A stretch of DNA of 64,000 nucleotides from Gonatopus flavifemur (GCA_018340375.1 JAFFJZ010000003.1:16430001-16494000), one strand, 5' to 3'. Shown: positions 1 to 11,680, counted from the stretch's first letter. Numbers and translations are program-made. The notes: a model not told the origin generated them from the letters alone.

Positions 1-80
1 AGAAATCTAAAAGAGGTCTTCACGATTTCTTCAAGATGTCTTGAAAAATTTATAAAAATGTCTTGGAAGAAGAAGCTTGA
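1..80. repeat. Fragment of an AGATGTCTT-rich repeat
   Basis: The first 80 bases repeat variants of AGATGTCTTGAAA and TCTAAAAGAGGTCTTC. The same words fill the 630-bp inverted-repeat element at 42,313-42,942, so this is probably a truncated or window-clipped copy of that family. No terminal inverted repeat is visible because the left end lies outside the window. No coding content is seen. Confidence 0.45.
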
Positions 81-180
81 ATTTATTCACAAGGAACAAT
101 TCTAAACGACTCCTTTTGCCTCCTCCCTCTGTTTTTATCACTCTCGCACTCCTATGGAAGTATACTTTATCTCGATCGTT

Positions 181-250
181 CAGGTTGCGGGAATCGAACC
201 CGCGCATCTTACGCTGTATTTACGCTTTAGTGACCTGAGCTATACAGACA
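181..250 (-). repeat. tRNA-like sequence (tRNA pseudogene or SINE head)
   Basis: Read on the minus strand, the segment has an A-box-like TAGCTCAGGTCACTA followed about 30 bases later by a perfect T arm, GCGGG-TTCGATT-CCCGC, which contains a canonical B box. The D stem pairs only partly (GCTC with AAGC), no five-base anticodon stem forms, and the two acceptor halves do not pair. It is therefore not a functional tRNA by eye. The surviving internal RNA polymerase III promoter boxes fit a decayed tRNA or the 5' head of a tRNA-derived SINE. A covariance-model scan would decide. Confidence 0.45.
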
Positions 251-512
251 GTTTGATTTTGATGCTTATAATTGTCGATATGACATAGTAAAATAGTGTG
301 AGTGGTGTATATTTTCAGAGTAAAAGTGATCTTTTAAAGAAACTGTCATAATATTCTGTAAACAAATGTCAGATAAGTTGAACGTGGATACCACAGATTC
401 TTCTTAAATTATCTCTATCTCATCGTTATTGAAGAATAACTTATCAATAAGTATGAATGAGATTTTTTTTTAATTTACTTCACTGTCACCAAACAAAGTT
501 GAAATTCAGTCA

Positions 513-739
513 CACTCACAGAAAGGATTTCTTGAAATGAGAAAATTTTTCTTGTCGCTGGGACAAAACTCATTTTTTTCTTGAGCCTAGAAAATTTAAC
601 TTGGACCAAGGAAAGTTCGTTTTGATTTCGAAAGAAATTTTCTTGATTCAAGTAAAGTTTTCTAGGCTCAAGAAGAAAATTAGTTTTGTCCGAACGACAA
701 GAAAAATTTCCTCATTTCAAGAAATCCTTTCTGTGAGTG
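513..739. mobile_element. 227-bp foldback miniature element (MITE-like)
   Basis: An arm of about 85 bases at 513-597 is repeated, inverted and nearly complete, at 655-739. The ends are CACTCACAGAAAGGATTTC on the left and its complement on the right, and matching words within the arms include TTCTTGAAATGAG, CTTGTCG, GACAAAACT and TTGAGCCTAGAAAA. The central 57 bases contain two smaller dyads around CTTGGACCAAG and TTCTTGATTCAAG. There is no coding capacity: a 66-codon frame across it is a by-product of the arms. The structure fits a non-autonomous foldback DNA transposon. No convincing target-site duplication is visible. Confidence 0.8.
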
Positions 740-2702
740 CAGCAGAGTTCTCCCGCCTTGCGCATCATGTACGTTTTTCCAACACCAATTACCGCACCTA
801 GGGATGAATTTCATAATCCATTAAAGATGAAATATTCATCAAAAATTTTCGCCCTTCTTCCATGAATCACAGATATTGAAGCTAGACGCGCAGGAATGGT
901 GTAAACCTACATGCGGAAACCATGAACATCACTAATGAACGACAAAATTTAGCGATGTCACCGTTCGTCACGTCAACAGCTATCAGGAACAAGTGAAACG
1001 GTGCCGTGACGGACGCGTCATCGTCGAATAATTTGTCACGGTATACTGGCAATAATTTAACATGCCCTGCATGTCAGCCTCCCTCCCTCCCTTGTCCAGC
1101 CTCGCGTTCAATATGATCTCGCGAGCTTCTAAATAGCAATAATCGTCTTCCATTTATCAACAAACTCGTCCAATGTTAATAGGACGAACACTCTTGTGAA
1201 TAAACATAGTATTTATCGTACAAACTATCAGAGAAGTTGTCAACGTTTGCATTCCCCGTTCATATCAATTCTGGGTACACAAAAATGTACCCTCAAACAA
1301 TCATATCGAATTGTTTGTTCAAACAGGTGAGTTTTGATTTTGATTTCACCACAGACAGTACGAGGTTTGAAAATGTCTTTCTCAATGAGCAAGACAAGAG
1401 TGGAATACAATTTAACCTTCATTATACTTAGATTGTTGACCGTACAATAAAAGCAATGTAGAGCAGATGCAAGCCGGAATATGGTGTCTCACAGCTGATT
1501 GAGAAAGTTTTGGAGTGCGTTGAAAGGGGTAGTCGTCGGTTGTACGGATACCTCTCTAAACTTCGAAACACTATATCTCATCGCTTCGATTGTGCTCTGA
1601 TGATGACTTTTTGATGATCGTACAACTATACATTCTTCTTTTTTTTTATAATACATACAAGAACAGGGTGGATGAAATTGTTTTCTAAATATCGTGATAA
1701 TGCATAATCATAGATTATCACATCGAATGTGATTCAAGAAATCTTTTAAGTATGTCATACATAATTAATGACGCGATTATCTAGGAAGAGAACCGCTATT
1801 CCATTCGCTTTACTCCCTTCAAAGACTTGTCGTTGCGATAAATCCAACGTATAAGTACGTTCCCTTGAATTACATAATCATGCACACAATTTGTCTCTAC
1901 CAACGTATAATGCAACTAGATTCCCCTTAGAAATCGTGGAATTCATACAGTATCTCCTTTCATCCTATGTCATTAGCGACAAATCACTTCCATGAATGTA
2001 TAACTCTACATTTATTTGCATTTCACATCTATGTTTCTCAGCGACGTGGAATGTTTCCCCTAATTCTCCACTCCTCGCATCAATTTCATTTTTCAAAATT
2101 CATGCAGGTCGTTGTAGAATTGAATCGAGATAACGGTGGCCCAACATATCATCTTGAACGAATATATATCATAAAAATTACATCAATTCAAATTATTACC
2201 GTACGTTCGACGCGAATAAGTGCGGTTAATGCAATTATCATATAAGGCTTACTGTATCGAATCCCACGCCGAAGTTGAGTCAGATGAAACTTTTGGTAGT
2301 TGGCGATTTATCTCCATCAGTTTGAATCTCTTCCCAAGGCAAAGCATAATCCTCTGACGTTGAGTTCAGGAAAACTTCCATAGAATTATTATCCATCCGA
2401 AATACTTGGCGAGAAAATCAATATTCCAAACTTTGTTGAATCTGAGTTGAACAAACATTTGCACGTCTTTAATTGACTCATCGATGGTTTTTAATTTGTG
2501 CCTAATTATAGATTTGCTCGATCCGTACGTTTTAAAGATACACACAATCGAGAAGTACAAACATATTTGACCCAGTTCATCGTGGGAATCCCTATGGATG
2601 GTTGGTAGGTCAACCTTGGTTGCAGTATATATCCCTTACGATTGAAAAGATGAAGGAAAGTGCTTTCAAGTTCTCTTTGAGTTCAGCTTCCTTTTTTTAT
2701 AG
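740..2702. other. Non-coding stretch, no gene supported
   Basis: AT-rich unique-looking sequence with only chance frames of 60-92 codons. It contains a nested CpG dyad at 959-1,011 and a donor-like CAG/GTGAGT at 1,324-1,332. The bases before that donor (GTTTGTTCAAACAG) are not pyrimidine-rich enough to suggest an acceptor. No terminal inverted repeats, RNA gene or known domain was recognised. Confidence 0.6.
959..1011. repeat. Nested CpG-rich dyad
   Basis: CACCGTT at 959-965 is the inverse of AACGGTG at 997-1,003, and CGTCACG at 966-972 is the inverse of CGTGACG at 1,005-1,011. The two dyads interlock rather than nest in a simple hairpin, and TTTGTCACGG follows shortly after. Several CRE-like TGACG half-sites are therefore clustered in about 60 bases, which suggests a protein-binding cluster more than an RNA structure. 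Function is inferred only. Confidence 0.3.
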
Positions 2703-2815
2703 GCACGAGATACATCATGGTATCCGTCTGGACGTTCATCGACCCGTACAGAGCTTTGCTATACGAGCGTATCGATGGTCGACGGTACGCCTCGCCGGTT
2801 TCCATTGTCTTTTAG
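2703..2815 (+). CDS. Possible 3' exon, unidentified product (weak)
   Basis: A GC-richer patch opens after an acceptor-like pyrimidine run ending TTTTTTTATAG at 2,702. Reading in phase from 2,705 gives TRYIMVSVWTFIDPYRALL followed by YERIDGRRYASPVSIVF and a TAG at 2,813-2,815. The composition differs from the AT-rich flanks and the peptide is not low-complexity. I do not recognise a family. The alternatives are a chance frame in a GC-richer island or a regulatory element, because the same patch also has open frames on the minus strand and in another plus frame. No partner exon was found in the window. Confidence 0.15.
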
Positions 2816-3364
2816 TCGTGGAAACTTGCCGCGATTGTTATGGGGTTTCAATGCTCTTCTTCTGCTTGTATCTGTGATACGATGCAATACGAAGACGACG
2901 CGACGCCGTGGACATATTTGTTTCATAACTTTGATCGGCAGCTCACGTTCGCCATTTCGCAGTTAAACTTGTGAACTTAAACTCTCGATGAAAATTAATA
3001 CGTCTATTCTATGTCACGTGAAGGTGCAAGGAAATTAGTTCCGTAACAATGGTCTTGGAACTTTACAAAATACCTTATTGGGATTGATTCGGTCGAGTGA
3101 AATCAAAACGTACGGTTTGCGGTTGTTTCTGACAACGCTTTGCATTCACCCTACAACACGTTACGTTTAGTTCTGTCGATATTTCATTCTTTATATCCTT
3201 GAATCAACTTAGGTAAAACACACGAATATCTCGCAATAAATTTCGGAAGTCCGTATCAATCACTCTCGAGAATAACATCATAAATTCTCAATGTCCATTG
3301 AAAGTGTGGTATCTCAGAAGGATTTGTGTTGTACCCTCGATTGTTTTTTCAATAAATATGTAGA

Positions 3365-3429
3365 GGAGTGTTCCTCAAATATCGTAACCAGTGGAATAAC
3401 AAATTTGTTATTAGATCGAGGAACATTCC
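3365..3429. repeat. Hairpin with internal 18-bp palindrome
   Basis: GGAGTGTTCCTC at 3,365-3,376 pairs with GAGGAACATTCC at 3,418-3,429 with one mismatch. Inside the loop lies a perfect 18-bp palindrome at 3,395-3,412, whose half-site is AATAACAAA. The combination gives a cruciform-capable unit of about 65 bases. No flanking duplication or coding sequence is present. It could be a degraded miniature element or a protein-binding dyad. Confidence 0.45.
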
Positions 3430-3864
3430 GTGAGATATATGACTAAATAAAAATGATACCTCGCCGCGAATACAACACTGAAAGAATGTATGGATTTGAC
3501 AGTTAGGATTCGAGTTATAACAGCCCTATATCATGGCCGTTCAATATCCCGCTGTATCGTATCTCTGTAAAGCCTACACGAACTATGTGACACCTGATAC
3601 GTATTGTACCACAGATAATTCATTTGAAAACTACAAGGAAAAAAGTTGGAGCTGTATAACCATAATGTATCAACATCGTCGTGGAGTAACTGGACGGATT
3701 CGTATTGATCATATCAGTTTCGATGATTGGGTTATCGCGTTTTCACACCTCTAAATATCGGATCTGAATTATTTGTAGTTCGATAGGATCGAATATCTAA
3801 ATTCTCAAACTGCGGAGTAATGTTTTAATTGCAAGGGGAAGTACGTTCCAATTACACAAGTCTT

Positions 3865-3943
3865 ATCGCGGCGACCGTCAAACGTTCAAAACGTTCGAGT
3901 TAAATTATACCATTACGTTCGATGAACGCAAAACGGTCGCGAT
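3865..3943. repeat. CpG-rich stem-loop of about 79 bases
   Basis: The left arm ATCGCG, a three-base bulge, ACCGT, a four-base internal loop and CGTTCA pair with TGAACG, ACGGT and CGCGAT on the right. The loop of about 30 bases is AT-rich. Size and bulge pattern resemble a microRNA-precursor-like hairpin, but no small-RNA evidence exists here and the stem is short. An alternative is a chance dyad in a CpG-rich island. Confidence 0.3.
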
Positions 3944-6610
3944 ATCAACGCTGTATGTAATGTTCACATTTTCTCGTATACACACTTTATGTGGTCGTTC
4001 AATTTATATCTCAGACGATGAATTCTCATTAATGCTATCCTCACTATTATTTTTTCTTTCCATTTTTTACCCGGGTTTATAAGTTTACAAGTCACGCTCC
4101 AGTCAGAAAATCGAATCAAATTAAATAAACTTCAATTGACTTTCATTTAAATTCTAATAGAATTGATTGCTTGGGATGAAAAAAGTTTAGTTCCCAATCA
4201 GGACCAAACGAAAGTACAGAATTCAATGAGAATTACTCAAAAATAAATTGTTTGTGTTTGCGCATTACTGTAATTAATGGAACAAAATTAATTTTTTATT
4301 CTTGTTTTAGGTTTTCATTTTTACTTCTTTTAAACTTTATTTTCGGATTTTTTCCATTCTTATTGGTGTGTTTTTTAGAATGATGCAATGATGTGAATAT
4401 GTGACGATGAGGTCCAGCGTAGAGAATTCAAATTTTGCCCGCAAAAAAATTCAAAAGAAATTCAAAGAGCTTACATAACATTCATAAACCACATTCAAGT
4501 TTAGTGGAACGAACATCGAACTTTTGTGGTCGTATGCTCATGTATTATTAAATAACAGTACTATGAGAGAAAAAAGAAAATTGTAGAGCTTCGAAGCTGA
4601 AGATTCTACGTTATAAAATATCATTCATACGATAAAATCACTTGATCTCCATTGTGAAATTGCAATTTTCTCTTCTCATTATCATCAGGATACAATACGT
4701 AATATAACGAAGACATAAAATTTATAAAATTTGCAGTTTAAATCTCGAATTGCTCTGTTATCGTACTACGCTGTGAATTTAACGATCGTACTCTGTTCTA
4801 TGAAGCTCTGTATTATTCCATTTGCTACGTGGTATTCTTCTAACTGGATCGAATATTTTTGATTCATAAGATGAGACGAGAACTTTAAAGCAAAAGGGTT
4901 TCCTATAGCTTCAAGTGGTTTATTTTGATTGTTATGGGTCGAAATTTTTCACCTTGCGTTGTAACAAGGAATTTTGCTGGAACAGTGATCTTCTTTAGCT
5001 GATGAAGGCAAGATTTTGCTTTCCAGACTTAATTAGATCATTCAAGTGACAACTTTTCAATTGGCCTATCAGTCTTCATATTCTAGGTTTCTGTGGTTTA
5101 GTTGTGCAAACACTCTTCAACCAAAACATTTTTTGTAATTAATGGATGGAAAATTAACTTCTTCATTTGAAACTTCTAGCTAAATTATTATTATAGTATT
5201 ATTGAATCAATACTGTGTAATCACAACTTATCATTGTGACTTCTCGTCACCTTTGGTAGCTTAACATTTGCCAGTACTGAGTAATTATCACCCTGTGTCC
5301 CTCACCGCATAAGTTATTGACTTTTTGAAATGCAAGAAAATGAACGGAGGAATCTTCATTTGGACAGAAATAGATTTTTTTGTCTGTTCCATAAGCCCGA
5401 TGAAGCATACAATTAATTGTAGCATTTAACAAGATTCAGATCGATCTTTGAAGTGATTGTAATTGTCTCCCCTGGTTCTTGTGGTTTTCTTCCAGTCGCT
5501 ACAGCACCACAGTAGAAAAATTATTACATTCTAAATTTTCTCTCCTTAGTTCCAGCAAAGAGAGATGAATCCTGTAAAGAGAAAATCAGCAGATGCATTT
5601 TCTTTGATACATCAAGATGATGAGACCAGATATGGAAATAAATTTTATGCATTCTTTCTTCAAAATACGAGAAAAGGATATCAAAGAACTTTGTCTCAAA
5701 GTCAATAGAAAATTCTTTCATTATAAGATTTTCAGTCAACAGGAGTCTGTTTTCCACTGCTGTGTTCATAAAACCTCATTCATAATTTGAATTCTTTTCC
5801 ATATTAGAAAATTCATTCGATATGTCTTCACATAATTCTCAAAATTCCTTTGGATATCAAGTATCTTGAGATGTATCAGGTAAAGCTCCATCAATAATCT
5901 GATATTGATAAATGCTTCCGTGCTTTTGAAGATTTTACGGAACGTTCTGAAATTTCGTATACTTGCAATGATATTTGATCCCAGATCGTGTTATTCATCT
6001 ATGTCTTACTGGCGTAGTCTAGTAGTTGCGCTCAGCGTCAAAGACATCAGCGTATCGACAAGCTGACCTACTGATTTATAATCTTCGGTTTAAAGTTTCA
6101 AACAGAAACTTGAGATTTTCACTTGGAAGTAAGAATCTTAATTATGGGATGATCGATACAGTTGAGCGATAATAATCTGGTTTATTCGTGGAACCATTCA
6201 ATTCATTTAATTTCATTCAATGAATGATTATAATGTTTCTATAGTGTTTTTTGGTGTCAGTGATAACTAGGGTAAATTATGTGGATCTCAAAGACTTTAT
6301 GAAAAAAACAAGGATTTATGTGCAAAAAGTGCGTTTTGATGATAATCTATTCCCATCCAACGTTGAAATGAAATCAATTTGTACGCTCATCATGCTATAT
6401 TTCGACTACTGCTGTCTCTTTTACTGAGAAGTTCAGATTTTAGCGTTCGCAGAGCGCATAAGTTTGGTTCTTATGTGCGTTGAAACGAGATTTACGTGTT
6501 ACTATTTACTATCAGTGTATATCAAACTAGAAGAGCGGTGTTTCACTGTTCGGTTTCAAGTTTGCCCAACAATTTCATCGCGTACAGCATGATTGGATCC
6601 TACTCTTTTG

Positions 6611-6799
6611 CACGGAAATAAATATTTAGTTGTTTATTATAGCTGAATATTTTAGCACTCACAGGACAGCTGATTTCTCAGCAATACTAGCTAAAATTTA
6701 GCTGATGAAGTTAAAAATTTTGCTGTAGCAGCTAAAATTTAGCTACAGGATCTCAAAAAATGGCTGTCCATCTCGCAGCCAATTACTTTGTTTCGTGTG
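6611..6799. mobile_element. AGCT-rich miniature element, degraded copy
   Basis: The left end CACGGAAATAAATA and the right end TTTGTTTCGTGTG form imperfect inverted termini. The inside is dense in TAGCTGAA, CAGCTAAAATTTAGCT and GCTGTAGCAGC words that fold on themselves. The same ends and internal words occur at 24,315, 26,587 and 42,643, so these are four copies of one non-autonomous family. No transposase is present. Confidence 0.5.
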
Positions 6800-9700
6800 G
6801 CTGTTCCTGAATTTCGGACAGAAACGTAACAAAGCTGGGACCAAGTTGATCCTGTATTGGTTATTGGACCAGCTATAACGGTTTGTAATTCGCACCAACT
6901 GGAACCAAGTCAATTCTAGCTGAAATCAAATTGATTTTGAAAGTGATATATCTCTTCCCCGCCTAACCGAATGATGTAAATTGTGGAAATTTGTTTCTCT
7001 CATTCAAATAAGGGAGTCAAACATCCTTTGACAAAACCATTTATAAAACGCAAATAACGTTTGGTCATTTTTTTGTTCCAGGTGAGTTGGCAGGCTGCAT
7101 TTACCGATTTGTTTTCACTGTGTATATTTGGTAAGCATGAGTCGAACGAATCGATTATGAACATAAATCACCGATATGAACGACAAACCATTCTGTCAAT
7201 GAGAAATTTGATTTCTCTCATGCAAATCAACATTCAAAACTCCGTTCAAAGGCATGTTTGTCAATTTCAAAGGAGTTCTATTTATAACCTCATATGAATA
7301 TCGATATCAGCTCAAACAATGTTGTTATTAAAATTGTCCAGGATAGTTCCTCGTAGGATCAAACGATAAATGATCAATTCAATCGCCATTTCTCTTGAAT
7401 CATTTTCTAAATTCGCAATTGAGTTTTACGGATATACAATTTTTTCTAGGTCAGTGGAAAGGGTCTTCAAATTAAAATAATTTCGTTTCCCGTGTTCTAT
7501 TTGTGAACGAATTTGAATAATTGTATGACTCATGCTGGATGGGAAGAAACGAGTTTATGATATTATATTATATTTACTCGTTCACGTTATGCTTACTTTC
7601 ATAAACATGTTATACGTGCCTTCATCAGACAAACGTTCGCTTTGTGTTGTGAGGACTAAAATATTATTATTTTAATTGCGAAACTCATAGAGGATGTGTA
7701 ATTTAATAGGAGAAATAATTGCGTTTTCATGCAGATAAATGTTTTCATTCCAATTGGGCAATAAATTTGAATTTTCAATCGAATTGTTTGGGATAAATTT
7801 GATGACATAAAATAATCTCTCCAACTACTCGTTATAGAATGAACATTCTGAACGGATGTGCTATTTGAACGGAAAATCGAAATTGTTACTCAAAGAGTCG
7901 CTTTCGGATACTGTTGCGTTTGAGTTTGTTCACAACCACACTTTTCTCGCAATTGCAACGAATTGGAAAGATAATCGTGCGAATCGCAAAGCCGCTATTC
8001 TACGAATTGATTTCTCTTAATCATCCGCAACATCCAAGTGCCTACCAACGGGGAAATAATGCTCAAAGTGGGGAGAAGGTAGAAAATATGAAAATATTTG
8101 CATACTCACAGTATGAACCCACATTGAAAAATCAACTTATTTATAATTCCATCTCATCCTAATTAATTCCTGTGGAATGCGCGTTCACGATTGCTTTCGA
8201 GAGTCAATAAAATTGTTTGGGAATTCACAGGAAAATTTTTACATCCCCAAATAATCTGAAATCTCACAAATCCATAAGTTTTTCACCATACTTTTTTTCT
8301 GGAAAATTCACAAGAATATTCTTTAGAATTTTGATACTTAACTATCATAGGCCTTCGGTGCTCCAATTTTATTTTAAACAAACATAAAAAATTCCAATTG
8401 GAATTTACTGGTCAAACAAACTTTGACTATCCATTTGTCATCACCCATCTATACGGTTCTAAATTTTCTTCCGTAATTGAAACGATTTCAACGTATTCAG
8501 ATGGCATACGAATTACATGAAATTTTCCACCGTGATCTTGAAAATAGATTAAGTTTATGAGAAGAACCAAGAGTAGTTCCAAGTAGTTAATTTTTTACGA
8601 CGCAACATTCTATGTACCGAGTACAATCCTTTTTTTGATTCTGACAACACCTGGTATCATCAATCCAGGTGCTCATTACGCATTGTAATATGACAAAATA
8701 ATGTGCTTTTACAATACGTCCACAACACGGTGGAAAAATAACGAACCAGTACATGGCCCCATAAAATCTTCCTCCTTCCGTTCCCATAGGTAGTTTTTCA
8801 ACAATTTTCATATTTTCTCGTACATCAACAAAGCCCGGGTGAAGATGTAAGTGAGAGAATATGCAAAATAAAATATCTCTTAAAACAACAGCGTGCTCTT
8901 GTATTATGTCATGCATGCCACGTAACAGGGAATTTACGGAGTGGAACATTTCATTTGCTGTCGTGGTTTCTGATACTTTGAATTAACACGTAAAAATGAA
9001 GAGATATGATATAGACATATATATTCTTACGACGAAAAAGAAATGCGGGATTCGTTTCCATTCATTTGAATTCAGCAGCGTTGTATTGAATAACATATTT
9101 CATACTTCTGATGTTTCGTTCAAAGAGAAATTTATGCAAATTCTCTTACGGAAAGTCATCTACATATATCTCTACTATCGAGAATTCGTTCTAATGTTTG
9201 CGGATGTTGGTTCATGTTTTCTTCTTTAAATATCACGATCCTCAACTTACGAAGGAATGCAATTTTATAGAATATTGCGTGTTTTAATGTCAGGAACGAT
9301 TCTTCGAGCAGGGGACAATTTTGTTATTCTCATTGAAAAATCAGAGTGTCTTTCTTCTGGAAATAGACTCATATGATCATGGAAATTATTATAATTCGGC
9401 TCCTATTTCCAGTGTTGACTTTGCTTTTGAACAGACACACATGTGCCTCGCGTTTATTGGATAACGGATTGCAGTTTGCACCAATGCGGTTCATATCACT
9501 GCGTCTTTCACAATCTGCTTTGTTTCCATTGTATGGATACAAACGTACGCATACACGTATGTGACTATTTGACCTGTGTACTTGCTAATTAATTAACATC
9601 GTGTGAACAGATGATTGATAACACTTTCAAAGTTGCTTCATCGTCACACATTGCGAGAGCGCGATTTTAAATTTCGCAGTCACATGAAATGCTCATTATT

Positions 9701-11320
9701 GTTCATTTACACGTGAGTCATTAAGGATCACAGACCGAGTACGAGGAAACAAGAACATTTGTGTACAGCTAAACTATCGATTTATACCGTACGATGTACT
9801 CGTATTATACAGAGGTCATATACTCTCATAATTCGAATGAATCCAAATGTCATACAATATTCAAATTCAGATTCTATATGAAGTTTTAAATTCCAACCGA
9901 CGGTTTAATAATATCTATAGGATTGCACTCATAAAAGCTAATGAGCTGAAAAAGTCATGAAACCTTCATCAACTGTAATTTCAACTGATCTCCTTCCCGC
10001 TATACGCTACATACTCTATGAATGATGCAGTCTAATCATCGGAGCAGATCTCCCAAAGGGATACGATCTCTCCACCTAAGCTGAAAAGGGATCATGAAAT
10101 AACAAAAGACGAAAAAAAGAAAACTGGCAAGGAAAAGCCATTCAGAATTGATCGAAAGATATGGGGGCTCACATATCGGTCCTGCATTGAAACTAATACA
10201 CATGATATATAAGGAATAACAGACCGATTACAAGGACGAACGAAGCTCGAAGCTGTTCAAGGTTATCGTTCATCACCCTTATTCTGTTTTCTTTTTTGAC
10301 TTCCACTTTTGCTCTGTTCCTCTTTATCGGGAATCCCAGTGGAGTAAAGTGGAATGGAGTGGAGTTTCTCAATTACCCCATGCCCTTTCCTTATTCACTT
10401 TCTGGAAGTCAAGAGATTCTTCAGCTCCAGGTGAACAACTAAGCTTCAACTTTGAAGCACTTCGTTTTTCTCGTTTCTCGTTTCAAATTCATAAATCTTT
10501 CCGAAGTGGAGGTTTGACAATCCCGGGAAATCATATTCATGCGGTTTCAGCGGAAAAACAAAGCATCGGGATTGGAGATTCGTTGTACGGAATGGACGAA
10601 TACTGAACCGAGGAATGAACTCAGGCGTAAAGATTTTAATCCTTCCTAAATTTCGAACGGTAATGAATAAGTAGCGGGCGCAGGTATGGCTGATATTAAA
10701 CGAGGAGTAAGTTTTACATTATCCTAAATAGACCGTCCTTCCAATTTCACGAATATTGAACTATGAACGAGATTCAAAGAGATTTGATATGGTTGAGAAT
10801 TTTCATCAGAGGAGTCGAGAGCTCTTAATTCTCTATAAATCCGATTGAGAGTTCAAATGAAAAAACATTGGACCGCCACTATTCCATCAGCGTATATGTT
10901 TTTGGGAAGGTGTGTTATTATTTTGATTTAATTTGAGGATTTGAGTACTTACTCCCACATGATAATGTTTCAATCATTATCGAGAGTTCCCAAAAACTGA
11001 AAATAAGTGAAGTTAAATCGAATGAAGAACGAAATTTATTCGACAACATCTGTCTACTTTGAAGTTTTTCATCAAAATATTGATATGATTATTAATTATA
11101 CTATGCGTCTCGTTCTCGATGATAAATTGTAGTAATGCTTGTCATTGCTAACGTGCCACACTTTTTTAGAGTTAAAGATGAAATTGCCTCCAATCATTGT
11201 ACCTTTAGGTCAAGACACTGTCTTTTGTCATATTGTTTTGTTGTGTATAACGTAAACCACGCAAAGAGTTGAGGTTACATTGAGTAATATAATAAAATTA
11301 AGGAAAATTAAAGGAAGATT
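6800..11320. other. Non-coding stretch with a possible ratchet splice site
   Basis: AT-rich and mostly unique. It includes the splice-like site at 7,081 (separate entry). The longest frame is a 120-codon minus-strand frame at 8,587-8,949 with a Cys-rich tail (RCCQNQKKDC...IECC) but no recognised domain. One to two frames of that length are expected by chance in 64 kb of this composition. A GTGGA-rich direct repeat lies at about 10,336-10,366. No other structure was recognised. Confidence 0.55.
7056..7087 (+). other. Possible recursive (ratchet) splice site, AG/GTGAGT
   Basis: A pyrimidine run, CATTTTTTTGTTCCAG, ends at 7,081 and is followed immediately by GTGAGT at 7,082-7,087. An AATAAC branch-point-like word lies about 25 bases upstream. 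A strong acceptor fused to a strong donor with no exon between is the hallmark of ratchet points in long insect introns. If this is one, the window would lie inside a plus-strand intron. Motif evidence only. Confidence 0.3.
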
Positions 11321-11680
11321 ATGTCTAAGAAAAAGAGATCGCATTCAAGATCTAGATCAAGGGAAAGGAAGAAGCAGAAAACTGAAGAGAAGTTTAATAA
11401 TATGGAAAAACAAATCTCTAACCTTACTTCGCTGGTCACACAGATGATGCAGCAAAAAGCGATTGTTTCAGAAACTACAACAGTAAATAAGGAACTACAG
11501 ACAGGAAGAGCAGACACATCCACTGGCATCAAACCTCTCAATGAACGGATTTATTGAGAGGAACTAACAGAATTTTTTACTCCCAACCGAAATTCAACAT
11601 CAATTTTGACATATACGCGCAAAGGGGTAGATGAGTGTCTGTATTTTTGGAAGCTGATACGATTGATAGCCATTGAATGA
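11321..11680 (+). pseudogene. Arg/Ser-rich ORF fragment broken by one in-frame TGA
   Basis: ATG at 11,321 opens 78 codons beginning MSKKKRSHSRSRSRERKKQK, a strongly basic Arg/Ser stretch. A short amphipathic segment (MEKQISNLTSLVTQMM, about residues 29-44) suggests a coiled coil. TGA at 11,555-11,557 interrupts the frame, which then stays open in the same frame for 40 more codons (EELTEFFTPNRNSTS... KGVDECLYFWKLIRLIAIE) to TGA at 11,678. A basic SR head plus a coiled coil is common in the first, Gag-like ORF of insect retroelements, so I read this as a decayed mobile-element fragment. No reverse transcriptase, integrase or recombinase follows, and the family is not identified. SR-protein or chance origin is possible. 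Confidence 0.35.

Larger units (their letters stand above)
2816..6610. other. Non-coding stretch with two hairpins
   Basis: No gene is supported. The stretch holds the hairpins at 3,365-3,429 and 3,865-3,943 (entered separately), a weak ratchet-like TTAG/GTAAAA at 3,211-3,218 and otherwise plain AT-rich sequence. Open frames of 61-81 codons on either strand carry no recognisable domains and are at the chance level for this composition. Confidence 0.6.

Noticed and set aside
1324..1332. CAG/GTGAGT as a third ratchet site
   Set aside because: The donor is perfect, but the upstream bases (GAATTGTTTGTTCAAACAG) lack a pyrimidine tract, so no acceptor is supported.
3211..3218. TTAG/GTAAAA as a ratchet site
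   Set aside because: The pyrimidine content is moderate, but the tract is broken by GAATCAA and the donor is weak.
8587..8949. 120-codon minus-strand frame with a Cys-rich C-terminus
   Set aside because: With about 7 percent stop frequency per codon, one or two frames of this length are expected by chance in 64 kb. No domain, signal peptide or splice context is visible.
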